Source: an uncultured Verrucomicrobiota bacterium
GTDB taxonomy: Bacteria; Verrucomicrobiota; Verrucomicrobiia; Verrucomicrobiales; Verrucomicrobiaceae
Direction: 5' to 3'
DNA: 63,964 nucleotides
Assembly (NCBI GenBank): GCA_903848465.1
Contig: CAINGK010000212.1
Coordinates: 1-63,964 of the forward strand
The translations under genes were made by a program, and so were the position numbers. Positions 26,782 to 35,537 of this stretch are shown one piece after another. The stretch's first letter is position 1; each line of letters starts with the position of its first letter. The notes under the pieces are model-generated. The model worked only from the letters and a program-made list of their open reading frames with translations, was not told where the DNA came from and made no database searches.

Positions 26782-28103
26782 GCGGCAAGGGGCAGTTCGG
26801 AAATCACGAGCGGCACTTTATGCGATCCTGGTGACGCGGCAATCGTGGAGACGAAGGTGATTTGCAGATCAGCCGCACGTTCCAGTGCAGACTCCAGCGC
26901 TGCTTGAACACCGCTTTCGACACGATTTTTCGAAGCGCGGGCTTCGGCCACAATGCGGACTTCGAGCATGCCGGGCTGCTTTTGCACGACCTGATACTGT
27001 GCCAATCCAGGAACCTCCTCAATGGCATTGGTAATGACGTAAGGTGAAATCAAAGCACCCCCACGGGCGCGGAGCATGGCAGCACTGCGACCTTCGATGT
27101 GCCGGATGCTGCGCGCACTGTTGCCACAAGGGCAGGGCTCCGGCTCCCAACGGGCCAGATCACCGAGTCCGCGATAGCGCAGGATCGGTGTGGCGGTGTT
27201 GGTGAGATCGGTGATCACGATGTGGCCGAGGTCGTTGGTGGGCAGGCCGTTTTCATCGACAATCTCACAGAGGACATTGGCCTCGGCGATGTGCCAACGC
27301 GAGCCTTGCACGCACTGCCAGGCGACGAGCCCGCCTTCAGTGCTGGTGTAGGTTTCAATGAGACGTGCGTTCGGGAAAATCTGCCCCAGCAGATGCCGCG
27401 TGTGCGCGTCCAGCATCTCGGAGGTGAGATGAATGAGACGTGTTTTTTTCATGACGCGGTTTTGCGCCCGCAAATCCAGCGCGATGGCACGCAGTGTCGA
27501 TGGATAGGACGAAATGAACTCTGGCGCGATGCTGAGAAGTTCCCGCGTGAGCTTGGCGACAGGATCGTGTACGGAGAAGATGCGCGAATCCGGCACTGTG
27601 GTGCTCAAGAGATCGGCGGCGGCGAAGTCGATGCTGTCGCGGGCCATATCGACGAGGTAGAAACCGTTACTGATCGGCTTGCCCTGGCACCAATCATAAT
27701 ACAACGCCGTGTTGCAGGCCATGTAATGCCAGAGTGAATCCTCCGTGCGTGCCAAGCTGGCTGGAATGCCGGTGGAGCCGGAGGAAGACAGCCAACGGAT
27801 GTCATCACGATTGTCTTTAGCAATCAAATCCGCCCGCGTCGCGGTGCGCAGGTCGGGCTTGGTGAGAAAGGGGAGTTTGGACAGATCATCCCAGTCATCG
27901 AGCATCGCGGGGGTGAATCCTGCCTCGGCAAACAGCCGCTGATAGAGCGGGATGTGAGCGTGGGCATGCTGGACCAGGGAGCGTAGCGTGCGCCACTGAT
28001 GCGCCCGCCGCTTCGGCATGCTCCACCCGCGCTGCTCGATCACTTGATCGAGCGCGGCATGAAGGTGCCGCCCGCGGGTTCGAATCTGGGATGGCGTGTG
28101 CAT
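26778..28103 (-). CDS. PaaK/CapK-like adenylate-forming enzyme
   Basis: The product has 441 residues. The AMP-binding P-loop is SSSGSTGIPA, followed by YTSTEGGLVAW, and RYRGLGDLARW before CPCG, a Cys-pair feature of the PaaK/CapK branch. A C-terminal subdomain (about 340-441) completes the fold. Such enzymes activate a carboxylate as an acyl-AMP and usually pass it to CoA; CapK-like members serve surface or metabolite assembly. The start is ATG 28101-28103, placed by a strong GAGGAGGG 6 nt upstream, unusual in this window. Neighbours: TPR gene 15 bp upstream, UT/TPR gene overlapping by 4 bp. Confidence 0.85.
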   Translation of the reverse strand: MHTPSQIRTRGRHLHAALDQVIEQRGWSMPKRRAHQWRTLRSLVQHAHAHIPLYQRLFAEAGFTPAMLDDWDDLSKLPFLTKPDLRTATRADLIAKDNRDDIRWLSSSGSTGIPASLARTEDSLWHYMACNTALYYDWCQGKPISNGFYLVDMARDSIDFAAADLLSTTVPDSRIFSVHDPVAKLTRELLSIAPEFISSYPSTLRAIALDLRAQNRVMKKTRLIHLTSEMLDAHTRHLLGQIFPNARLIETYTSTEGGLVAWQCVQGSRWHIAEANVLCEIVDENGLPTNDLGHIVITDLTNTATPILRYRGLGDLARWEPEPCPCGNSARSIRHIEGRSAAMLRARGGALISPYVITNAIEEVPGLAQYQVVQKQPGMLEVRIVAEARASKNRVESGVQAALESALERAADLQITFVSTIAASPGSHKVPLVISELPLAA

Positions 28104-28118
28104 GCAGTCCCTCCTCAA

Positions 28119-28769
28119 TCAACGCTGGCCGGGAGGCCCCTGCGGCGGACCGGGATGCGTGATAGCAAATCCGTCACGCACCATGTAGCCCAGTGGATTG
28201 ATTTGCATGAGCTTTTCAAACAAAGGCGCGGCCAGCCGGGCCTGCCCTTGGTTGATCTGCGACCAGCCAAACCAACTCATACCGATGGGCTCTTCGGGCA
28301 TCAGCTTGTAGGCACGCTCAAAGTACACCTCGGCTTTGCGATACTCCTGCTGATTGTAGAGAATCTCACCGCCAATGAGCAGCGTCGAACGATGGAACTG
28401 GTCGATTTTTAGAACTTCCCGAGCTGCACGGAGAGCCTCCTCGGGTTTGGCCTGGGCCAATTGGACGTACATCATGCCGAGGTGTGGCGTGATGGCGCGC
28501 GGCTCCTGCTTGGCGGCGGTGGCGTAATACTGGATGGCCTTGACGTAGTCTTTGTTGAGATAGGACAACCAACCAGCCCGTACTGCTGCCAGGTAGGTTT
28601 CACCACCGGCGCTTTTGAAGGCGAGAACACTTCCAAGCGCAGCGGCATAATCGCTGTTGGATTCCTCAGTGAGGGATTTCTGCCATGCTTCGGAGATGGC
28701 GGGGAGTTTGTCGGCTGCGCTCAGGGCGGTGACGCACGCGAAGGCAAGGATGAGGATGTGTGTTTTCAT
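28119..28769 (-). CDS. Exported TPR-repeat protein
   Basis: The product has 216 residues. A signal peptide (about 1-18, ALSAADK) is followed by about four helix-turn-helix repeats, for example LNKDYVKAIQYYATAAKQEP, YNQQEYRKAEVYFERAYKL and INQGQARLAAPLFEKL. It probably serves as a protein-protein scaffold in the periplasm. It lies 18 bp after the UT/M23 gene and 15 bp before the PaaK-like gene, so it is the middle of the operon. Confidence 0.75.
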   Translation of the reverse strand: MKTHILILAFACVTALSAADKLPAISEAWQKSLTEESNSDYAAALGSVLAFKSAGGETYLAAVRAGWLSYLNKDYVKAIQYYATAAKQEPRAITPHLGMMYVQLAQAKPEEALRAAREVLKIDQFHRSTLLIGGEILYNQQEYRKAEVYFERAYKLMPEEPIGMSWFGWSQINQGQARLAAPLFEKLMQINPLGYMVRDGFAITHPGPPQGPPGQR

Positions 28770-28787
28770 GTTGGAGAGGAGAGGGGT

Positions 28788-31067
28788 TTATTCGGGATCG
28801 CCGTTGGGCAGGGTGGGAGTGAAATCGGTTTGCGTGAAGACGGCGTCGTGGCCTTTCAAATGAGCCGTGAGGTGGGTGAGGCCGCGAATGGGTTCGAGGG
28901 TGAATTCGATTTCTCCAGGGAGATCACCACCGGCATTGACGATGGTGGTGGTGAGGTGGAGACGCTGGGTGGTGGGGTGCAACGAGTGGCGGGTGCTCAC
29001 GCGCTGGGTGGTATAACCCAGATACGGCAACCAAGCGCCCGCCAATGCCCGACCGTGCTGCTTTGACTGCAAAGCGACACAATCCTCCCAGTTCATGCCG
29101 CTCTGATAAGCGAATGGCACGGTGGGCATGGCGAACGAAAGGAAGCGCAAGAGCTGCGAATGGCCAGTGAGGCAGCTCTGCGTGATTTGCAGAGCGTGCA
29201 GACCAAGAACGGCTGTGAGCGATTCTTTGCCGCTGCGGAAGAGGTAGCGGCCGGATTCGTCCAGCGTCGTCGTGATCGTTTCGAACGACACCGCTCCCGC
29301 TCTGCAAACACGATACGTGGCTACTCCTGGGGCCAAATGAGCGAGTGTGCCCAGCACGGTGGAGGAGACCGTCGCTGGGGCGATGCGGGCTCCCACTTTA
29401 GGCACACTGGCAAAGTTCCAGCGTACTCCTTCAGCGGTGCGCGTGAAAAAGTTTGTGATACAGAAAGGCGTGGTGGGCGCGCCAGTCTCGGTGGTGGCTT
29501 GATTATGAAGGTGGATGTGTGGCACGGGACTGCGACCGGAGTTGCCGCAGTAGCCGAGGAGATCACCTGCACCCACACGCTGGCCAGTTTTGACGAGAAT
29601 GCCGTTCTTCATGAAGTGCGCGAGCTTCACGATGCCACCGTAATCCAGACGCAGGATGAGGTGGTTGCCCCAATTGCTGGCGAAGTTGCAACCGCCGGGG
29701 GCGTTGTCGGCCACGCCGTCGATGACGCGGATGATTTCCCCTGTGCCGGGAGCACGCACTTCGAGCCCCTGCGTGTAGTAGCGGCTCAAATCGTCATCAT
29801 AGCCGGACGGGCAGGCATTGTCGGCTGCGTCATGCACTTCCAAGTCGAGCGCGTGCTTCCACTCACCGCGATGGCTGAGCTTGTCGTCAAAGCCTTGAGT
29901 CACGGTGACTTCGCGTGCGGTGGGCAGCAGCACATGTGTTTCATGGCGATGCGGAAAGCGGGCGTTCGCAAGCGCCAGTGAGGCAGCAGCGGCTTCGGGA
30001 TTTTCGAAGATGCCTGTGGAAGGTAGCAGCGAACCCGGCTTTTCACGCAGGCGCAGGCAGCAGAGCATGCTCCAGATCGTGAGCAGGTAGGGCAACGGCA
30101 GGTACTCCCAGCCGGAACCACGCAGAAAATGCTGTACCGCAGCGACGTGCAAAGCCGCCACTGCGCCCGCCACAAAGGCGAGCGCCAGACTGCTCCACGA
30201 CGGCACGAAATAGACGGCACCGAGCGCCATGCCAGCGAGGAGATAGTTATGACCGGCAAACCAGCCAAGCCAATGCAGTCCGCAGGCTTCGAGCAGCTTC
30301 ACAATGATGATACCACCCGCGTATCCAGTGATGGCATTGATCATGGCGACGCGGGACCACACGAGGATCGCCAGTGTCACAGCGAGACCGGCCCACACGT
30401 TCGGCAGGAACAGAATCGTGCCCATGCTGCGCAGAAATGCAGTGACAACAAAAGGCAGCTCGGGTTCATCCGGTAGTCCCATGTCGAGCAAGGTCGTGCC
30501 AGCAGCCCAGAGCGGGAAAAACGTCAGCAGCGTACCAAAGACAACGACAAACGCGACGCTGAGCGGCGGTAGCCCCGCACGTAGCGGAAACCAATGCCAC
30601 AAAGCAGCAGATAGTAGCAGACTGTAAACCGTAACGACAGCCAGCATGCCCCAGATGGCCGGAGCCGTGAGCGCGGAGCCACGGGTGATCCATGCCACCG
30701 CGAGAGCGCTCAGGAACACATTATAAAGCAGCGTGCCGTCTTTGCGCATCGCCGCTGGCAAGTGCAGGAGCTTCGCAATGAAGCTGCCGAGCAAACAGGC
30801 GCTGACTGCGAAGGCAAAGTAGCGCGGCATGAACAGCAACGTGGCGCATAGTAGCGCGCCCGTTTTCCAACTGCCGCAAAGAAAGACGGAGCTGGCGGCG
30901 CGTGCGACTTCCAGCAATGGAGCCGCGAGAGTTTCAAGATGTGGGCGTAGCCTTCTAGCGAAGGCTGACGCCCCCACTACGACCCTTTGCGAGGCAGTGG
31001 GTGAGCAAGTGGTGGTTTCATCAAGAATGGCCATCACAGGGAGGGCAGATGGGGCTTCCGAGTTCAT
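28788..31067 (-). CDS. Urea-transporter-fold protein fused to an M23 peptidase
   Basis: The product has 759 residues. Residues about 60-335 are a full urea-transporter-type membrane domain with both repeats (GTLLYNVFLSALAVAWITR and GHNYLLAGMALGAVYFVPSW; LPYLLTIW closes the second). Residues about 375-560 are an M23 (LytM) metallopeptidase: SHRGEWKHALDLEV supplies His/Asp ligands, followed by GTGEIIRVIDG, VKLAHFMKNGILVKTGQRVG, GNSGRSP and PHIHLH. The last 200 residues are a beta-rich domain I cannot name. M23 enzymes cut glycine-containing peptide bonds. The fusion suggests a channel or exporter coupled to processing of a substrate or the wall. It begins 12 bp after the decarboxylase gene. Confidence 0.8.
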   Translation of the reverse strand: MNSEAPSALPVMAILDETTTCSPTASQRVVVGASAFARRLRPHLETLAAPLLEVARAASSVFLCGSWKTGALLCATLLFMPRYFAFAVSACLLGSFIAKLLHLPAAMRKDGTLLYNVFLSALAVAWITRGSALTAPAIWGMLAVVTVYSLLLSAALWHWFPLRAGLPPLSVAFVVVFGTLLTFFPLWAAGTTLLDMGLPDEPELPFVVTAFLRSMGTILFLPNVWAGLAVTLAILVWSRVAMINAITGYAGGIIIVKLLEACGLHWLGWFAGHNYLLAGMALGAVYFVPSWSSLALAFVAGAVAALHVAAVQHFLRGSGWEYLPLPYLLTIWSMLCCLRLREKPGSLLPSTGIFENPEAAAASLALANARFPHRHETHVLLPTAREVTVTQGFDDKLSHRGEWKHALDLEVHDAADNACPSGYDDDLSRYYTQGLEVRAPGTGEIIRVIDGVADNAPGGCNFASNWGNHLILRLDYGGIVKLAHFMKNGILVKTGQRVGAGDLLGYCGNSGRSPVPHIHLHNQATTETGAPTTPFCITNFFTRTAEGVRWNFASVPKVGARIAPATVSSTVLGTLAHLAPGVATYRVCRAGAVSFETITTTLDESGRYLFRSGKESLTAVLGLHALQITQSCLTGHSQLLRFLSFAMPTVPFAYQSGMNWEDCVALQSKQHGRALAGAWLPYLGYTTQRVSTRHSLHPTTQRLHLTTTIVNAGGDLPGEIEFTLEPIRGLTHLTAHLKGHDAVFTQTDFTPTLPNGDPE

Positions 31068-31079
31068 GACAGTGCAGAA

Positions 31080-32519
31080 TTATTGGCGCGCTGAGGGGAG
31101 CAGATGTTCCGGCACGCGTTCAAGGCGCTGGACGTAGTCGAGGTCTTCGCGCTCGCGAATGACATCGACGCGGCCATCCAGACCGATCATGACCACCGCT
31201 GGACGATACGTGATAAACTGCATGCTCTGCGTGATGTTGTAGGCACCCACAGGATGCATGACCAGATGATCCCCCGTGGTCATCGCCGGCAGGGAGACCT
31301 GCTCGCGGATGACGTCGATGTTCATGCACAGGCAGCCGTAGAGTTTGATGGGGTGCTGGGCGCTTTCACGCTGCGCTTTGGCAGGCTTCACATTGAAGCG
31401 ATACCAGTTGCCGCTGTAGAGAATATTAATACCAGCATCAATGACGTAGGCGGACCCATTCGATTCAGGCGTGTAGGCAGGAGCTTTGGCCGCCTTTCCG
31501 GCGAGCGTGATCGGACCTGATGCGCCGGTTTGCTTCACAGCGACGATGCTGGTGATGAGATAGCCGGCTTCATCGACAAGCGCACGACCACTTTCCAGGT
31601 AGAGACGAGGACGGCGGTCACGTGGCAGCGTATTCAGAGCGCTGGCGATGGCTTCGGCATATTTTTCGATCGGCGGAACCATCTGCTCAGCAGGCTGATA
31701 CGAATAATGCAGTGTGCTGAGCGATGGGAAACCACCGCCAAGGTTCAGGTAACGCAACGACCAGCCGTAGCTCTCACGGCAACGCTCCATCAGAGTGATG
31801 AGTTTCTCCGCTGCGACTTTGTAGGCGTTCGGTTCAAGAATGTAGGTGCCAATGTGCGTGTGCAGCCCATTCAGGCGGAGGCGGCCCTTGCTTTCGGCAA
31901 TGCGCCGGATCGCACGCCAGGCTTCGCCGTTTTCTACTCCGAATCCGAACTTGCTCCAAACCGGCTGAATGCCAGCATCAAGCCAGCAGCGGATGGCGAT
32001 GTCGATGCTGCGATTTTGTTCTTTGGCGATGGTATCGAGCAGCAGCAGTTCATCCCAGTTATCCACCTGGATCATCGCGCCTTCACTGGCGGCGAGTTCG
32101 AGGCCTGCGCGGGATTTATGCGGTCCGTTGAAAATAATGTCACGTCCGGCGACGCCGTTGCGGCGGGCCTTTTCATACTCGAACTCGCTCACCACCTCGG
32201 CGATGGAGCCTTCGCTGTGGAAGACGCGGCAGATGGCGTTGAGGTAGTTCGTTTTGTAGCTCCAGGCGAAGCGTGTGTTGGGGTAGCGGCTTTCGAAAGC
32301 TTCACGCGCACGCTGGATTTTCTCACGCAGCGTGCGCTCGGAGAAAACGAAGAGCGGGGAGCCAAAGCGTGCCGCGAGGTCCGCAACGGGCACACCGTCG
32401 ATGCGTTCGCAGATGTTGCTGTTCAGGCCATGCGCATGGCGGTTGCGGTTGGCGGCGCTGTTTTGGCCGCTGAGATGACGCGTGATCGTCGGCGGGGAAT
32501 AAGGCAGAAGTGTTTGCAT
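31080..32519 (-). CDS. Fold-type III PLP-dependent decarboxylase (DapDC/ODC family)
   Basis: The product has 479 residues. PLP lysine in FAWSYKTNYLN, then HTHIGTYI, the phosphate loop NLGGGFPS, ESGRALVDEAGYL, and the second-half YGCLCMNIDVI and VGAYNITQSMQF, which supply the catalytic Cys and aromatic residues across the dimer. This is the diaminopimelate/ornithine decarboxylase family. The motifs deviate from true LysA (YKTNY for YAVKAN, ESGR for EPGR), so a specialised amino-acid substrate is likely. Its place between the ATP-grasp and UT/M23 genes points to a pathway enzyme instead of lysine synthesis. Confidence 0.85.
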   Translation of the reverse strand: MQTLLPYSPPTITRHLSGQNSAANRNRHAHGLNSNICERIDGVPVADLAARFGSPLFVFSERTLREKIQRAREAFESRYPNTRFAWSYKTNYLNAICRVFHSEGSIAEVVSEFEYEKARRNGVAGRDIIFNGPHKSRAGLELAASEGAMIQVDNWDELLLLDTIAKEQNRSIDIAIRCWLDAGIQPVWSKFGFGVENGEAWRAIRRIAESKGRLRLNGLHTHIGTYILEPNAYKVAAEKLITLMERCRESYGWSLRYLNLGGGFPSLSTLHYSYQPAEQMVPPIEKYAEAIASALNTLPRDRRPRLYLESGRALVDEAGYLITSIVAVKQTGASGPITLAGKAAKAPAYTPESNGSAYVIDAGINILYSGNWYRFNVKPAKAQRESAQHPIKLYGCLCMNIDVIREQVSLPAMTTGDHLVMHPVGAYNITQSMQFITYRPAVVMIGLDGRVDVIREREDLDYVQRLERVPEHLLPSARQ

Positions 32520-32543
32520 GGGAGGATGCGTGAAGGGTCGGAA

Positions 32544-33647
32544 TTAGAGACTGCGGGACGAAGCGGGATGCGGGATGATTTCGCGCGGCTGACGGAAGAA
32601 CTGACCATTCGTGGTGAGGGCGGCGAGATCGCGGATGTCGCCAGTCATGTCGATGGCATGCCGGATGAAGAACTTGCCGGGGCTGGCGTGGCGCAGCGGC
32701 TCGCGCGGCTGCCAGCCGAGGGCGAGTTCGAGCACAGCGGCGGGCAGGTTGCAGTCCAGCGTGGAGGGGAAGTCACACCAGGCGGGGAAGCGGGGATTGA
32801 TCTCGATGAGGCAGTATTCGCCTTTGGGGCCTTCAGATTTGACGAATTCGAGTTCAAACGGGCCGTTCCAGCGTAGTTCAGCGATGAGCGATTGGGCGAC
32901 GGCATCGAGCTGTGGGTCACGCACCACCATGCCGCCGAAACCTTTGCCGCTGGCGGTGCGGAGCATCTTGCGGATGGAGCAGGAGCCGAGCATATGACCG
33001 CGGCCGTCGCCAAGACCGATGACGTTGTATTCCTCGCCTTGCACATTTTCCTGCACCAGTACCGGCGCGCCCCATTGCTCCAGCATGTGCCAGTAGGCGG
33101 CTTCGCGGGCGGCAGGGGTGAGGGCATGCCGGGCCTCATAAAAGCGGCCTTTGACGAAGACATTGCCGCCGAGCGAGGCTGCGGCCTGATGGAGCGAGTT
33201 CACATCGCTCACGGCCACGGTCTGCGGCGTGCGGCAGTGGGTGCGCTCGCACAGCTCAGCCAGCTTCGATTTGTCGCGGCATTTGAAGCTCGCAGCCGTC
33301 GGCAGGCAGGCATGGATGCCGCGCTCGCGCAGTTTTTCGGGAGCCTCCACCAGCGGCCCCATTTCGGCATCGAGGCAGGGAATCAAAACGTCAAAGCGTT
33401 CGATCTCACGGATCGCATCAAGGCGCTGCCAGAAGGCTTCCACGCCAGCACCGGGGTAGGACATGGTGAAGGCGGCATCTGGCGCGTCCTCTTCGCTGAA
33501 GAGACCGCTTTCGAGCGAATCGTAAACCAGACCGATGATGCGCAGTTCCGGGTAAACGCGGCGCAGGCTGCGAATGACGGCGGAACCGGGCTGAGGATTC
33601 TCACCGCGATGCAGGCCGGTGACGGCGACGACTGGGGAGGCATTCAT
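32544..33647 (-). CDS. ATP-grasp ligase (CarB-like)
   Basis: The product has 367 residues. The N-terminal Rossmann-like domain (VVAVTGLHRGENPQPGSAVI) is followed by the ATP-grasp fold: GNVFVKGRFYEA, APVLVQENVQGEEYNVIGLGDG, then FELEFVKS and LIEINPRFPAW with the metal ligands E and N. Such enzymes join a carboxylate to an amine through an acyl phosphate. The substrate is unknown. In this operon it probably builds an amide or peptide bond for the product. It lies 34 bp from the PqqD-like gene and 24 bp from the decarboxylase. Confidence 0.85.
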   Translation of the reverse strand: MNASPVVAVTGLHRGENPQPGSAVIRSLRRVYPELRIIGLVYDSLESGLFSEEDAPDAAFTMSYPGAGVEAFWQRLDAIREIERFDVLIPCLDAEMGPLVEAPEKLRERGIHACLPTAASFKCRDKSKLAELCERTHCRTPQTVAVSDVNSLHQAAASLGGNVFVKGRFYEARHALTPAAREAAYWHMLEQWGAPVLVQENVQGEEYNVIGLGDGRGHMLGSCSIRKMLRTASGKGFGGMVVRDPQLDAVAQSLIAELRWNGPFELEFVKSEGPKGEYCLIEINPRFPAWCDFPSTLDCNLPAAVLELALGWQPREPLRHASPGKFFIRHAIDMTGDIRDLAALTTNGQFFRQPREIIPHPASSRSL

Positions 33648-33681
33648 AGGAGGATGAATTTGGGGCTGGGGTAGGGCGAAT

Positions 33682-34035
33682 TCAGTTCGCTTCCGGTGTC
33701 AGTCCGAGATGCGCGATCTCGGCGAGGAAGGATTCCAGATCGCGCTCCGCCGTGCTGTGGCTGACCTCGAAGCGCGAGGTGAGGCGGTCGAGAATCTGCT
33801 GCCGTGTCATTCCCTCGCTCAAAGACTGCATGACGACGAGCGCCGTCGGGCTAGCGGTGAAAAATTCGCCACTGGTGGCATCAAAGCCAAAACCATCGGC
33901 CTGCCAGGTGACGGTGTGAAAATCGAAGGTGGCCGCTACGGCGTGCGGAGACACCGATGGGGCCTGCATGGCAGGCTGTAGTTCATGCGGCTGACCATGG
34001 GGGCGAATCAGGGAGGAAAGGGGGGCGAGTTTCAT
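33682..34035 (-). CDS. PqqD-like protein
   Basis: The product has 117 residues from MKLAPLSS. Residues about 45-115 fit the PqqD winged-helix fold: GFGFDATSGEFFTASPTALVV, then GMTRQQILDRL and a final helix-turn TAERDLESFLAEIAHLGL. PqqD proteins bind leader peptides of ribosomal peptides or link to radical-SAM or ATP-grasp partners. An in-frame ATG at 34056 would add seven residues but lies inside a good -10 box, so the start at 34035 is preferred. It is the first gene of the operon. No precursor-peptide gene was recognised next to it. Confidence 0.7.
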   Translation of the reverse strand: MKLAPLSSLIRPHGQPHELQPAMQAPSVSPHAVAATFDFHTVTWQADGFGFDATSGEFFTASPTALVVMQSLSEGMTRQQILDRLTSRFEVSHSTAERDLESFLAEIAHLGLTPEAN

Positions 34036-34051
34036 GGTGGTGGTTGATTGA

Positions 34052-34081
34052 ATCATACCCCATAGAAACCCGAGCGGTTAA
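34052..34081 (-). promoter_or_regulatory. Candidate promoter of the seven-gene operon
   Basis: On the minus strand, TTAACC (34076-34081), an 18-bp spacer, then TATGAT (34052-34057), one mismatch from TATAAT. The expected transcript start is near 34045, about 10 nt before the preferred PqqD ATG. Confidence 0.45.
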
Positions 34082-34229
34082 CACCACCGCAGGGGCCAAG
34101 ATGAATTTGCGTTTATTTTTGCTGTCACCGTTTCGGGGCGGGGCCACTGCCAAGCTCTGGCTGACTGTGTTTGGCCTGCTTCGGAAGCAGAGTTGACGCC
34201 CCGCCGCCAAGCGCGTAGCCATCGCACCC

Positions 34230-35537
34230 ATGAGCACCACACGCACGCAGGGGATTTCGCTGATCACAGCCACGGCGGTGGTGGTGGCAAACATGATCGG
34301 CACCGGGGTCTTTACCTCCCTGGGCTTCCAAGTGGGCTCCCTGCCCTCGGGCTTCGTCCTCATGATGCTGTGGGTCGTCGGCGGGGTGTGCGCCTTCTGT
34401 GGTGCGGTGTGCTATGGCGAACTGGCTGCGGCACTGCCGCGCTCCGGCGGCGAGTATCACTTTCTCTCGAAGATTTTTCATCCGGCAGTCGGCTTTCTCT
34501 CTGGCTGGCTTTCGGTGACAGTAGGGTTTGCCGCCCCCATCGCGCTGGCGGCCATGGCTTTCGGCAAATACTTCTCCGGCATCTTTCCCTCGGCTCCGGC
34601 GACGACTTGGTCCCTCGTCATGGTATGGATCGTGACCTTGATCCATGTGGGCGGCATCAACATGGCGGCCAAGTTTCAAAACACTGCCACTTGGCTCAAG
34701 GTCTTGCTGATCCTCGTCTTCATCGGTGCCGGATTCTGGTTCGGCAAAGCCCAGCCGGTACACTTTCTTCCGGTCTCTGGCGATCTGAATTTGATGGGCA
34801 GCACCCCCTTCGCCGTGAGCCTCGTTTACGTTATGTATGCCTATGCTGGCTGGAATGCCGCCACTTACATCGTCGGGGACATTCGCGATCCGCAGAAGAA
34901 CGTGCCGCTGGCCATCGCACTGGGCACCCTGCTGGTAGCGGGGCTTTATATTGCGCTGAATGCGGTGTTCCTGTACGTGGCACCCATGAGCGAGCTGGAT
35001 GGCAAGCTGGATGTCGGCCACATCGCCGCCGTCCATATCTTCGGCCACACCGGCGGCAGGATCATGTCCGGGCTGATCTGCCTGGGCCTCGTCTCCAGCA
35101 TCAGCGCGATGACTTGGGTGGGGCCACGGGTGATGAAAACCATGGGCCAGGATCTGCGCATCCTCGCTCCCCTGGCAGTGAGCGATGACCGTGGCGTGCC
35201 GGTGGCCGGTTTGTTTGTGCAGCTTGCCATCGTGGTGACGCTGCTGCTCACGGCCAGTTTTGAAACGGTGCTCACCTGCGTGCAGTTCAGCATTCAGCTC
35301 GGTTCCTTTGCCACGGTGGTGGGGTTGATCGTGCTGCGCATTCGGCAGCCGGACCTGCCGCGGCCCTATCGTTGCTGGGGCTATCCCGTGACGCCCATCT
35401 TGTTTCTTGGCATCAGCCTGTGGATGATGGTATTTGTCGCCAAAAAGCATCCCGATGAAACGCTCGCTGGAATGGCGCTCATTTTGCTGGGTTGGATCGT
35501 TTATTTTATCTCACCGCGTACTCCACGCACCCCATGA
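34230..35537 (+). CDS. APC-family amino-acid permease
   Basis: The product has 435 residues with about 12 transmembrane segments. The first helix carries the APC signature MIGTGVFTSLGF; GAVCYGELAAALPRSGGEYHFL and AYAGWNAATYIVGDIRDPQKNVP are classic family motifs. It is likely an inner-membrane transporter of amino acids or polyamines. It is divergent from the seven-gene operon (195 bp between starts), so it may supply or export amino-acid substrates. The stop overlaps the next start (ATGA). Confidence 0.9.
   Translation: MSTTRTQGISLITATAVVVANMIGTGVFTSLGFQVGSLPSGFVLMMLWVVGGVCAFCGAVCYGELAAALPRSGGEYHFLSKIFHPAVGFLSGWLSVTVGFAAPIALAAMAFGKYFSGIFPSAPATTWSLVMVWIVTLIHVGGINMAAKFQNTATWLKVLLILVFIGAGFWFGKAQPVHFLPVSGDLNLMGSTPFAVSLVYVMYAYAGWNAATYIVGDIRDPQKNVPLAIALGTLLVAGLYIALNAVFLYVAPMSELDGKLDVGHIAAVHIFGHTGGRIMSGLICLGLVSSISAMTWVGPRVMKTMGQDLRILAPLAVSDDRGVPVAGLFVQLAIVVTLLLTASFETVLTCVQFSIQLGSFATVVGLIVLRIRQPDLPRPYRCWGYPVTPILFLGISLWMMVFVAKKHPDETLAGMALILLGWIVYFISPRTPRTP

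Noticed and set aside
28788..31067. Simple urea uptake by the urea-transporter-fold proteins
   Set aside because: No urease or urea-amidolyase genes are nearby and both proteins carry extra domains inside a biosynthetic-looking operon.
31080..32519. Calling the PLP decarboxylase lysA
   Set aside because: Several LysA signature positions differ and the gene sits in a specialised operon, so lysine synthesis is not supported.
34101..34196. A 32-codon frame (MNLRLFLLSPFRGG...) between the operon and the permease
   Set aside because: It was considered as a precursor peptide for the PqqD protein, but it is on the opposite strand, has no ribosome-binding site and its frame is open far upstream.
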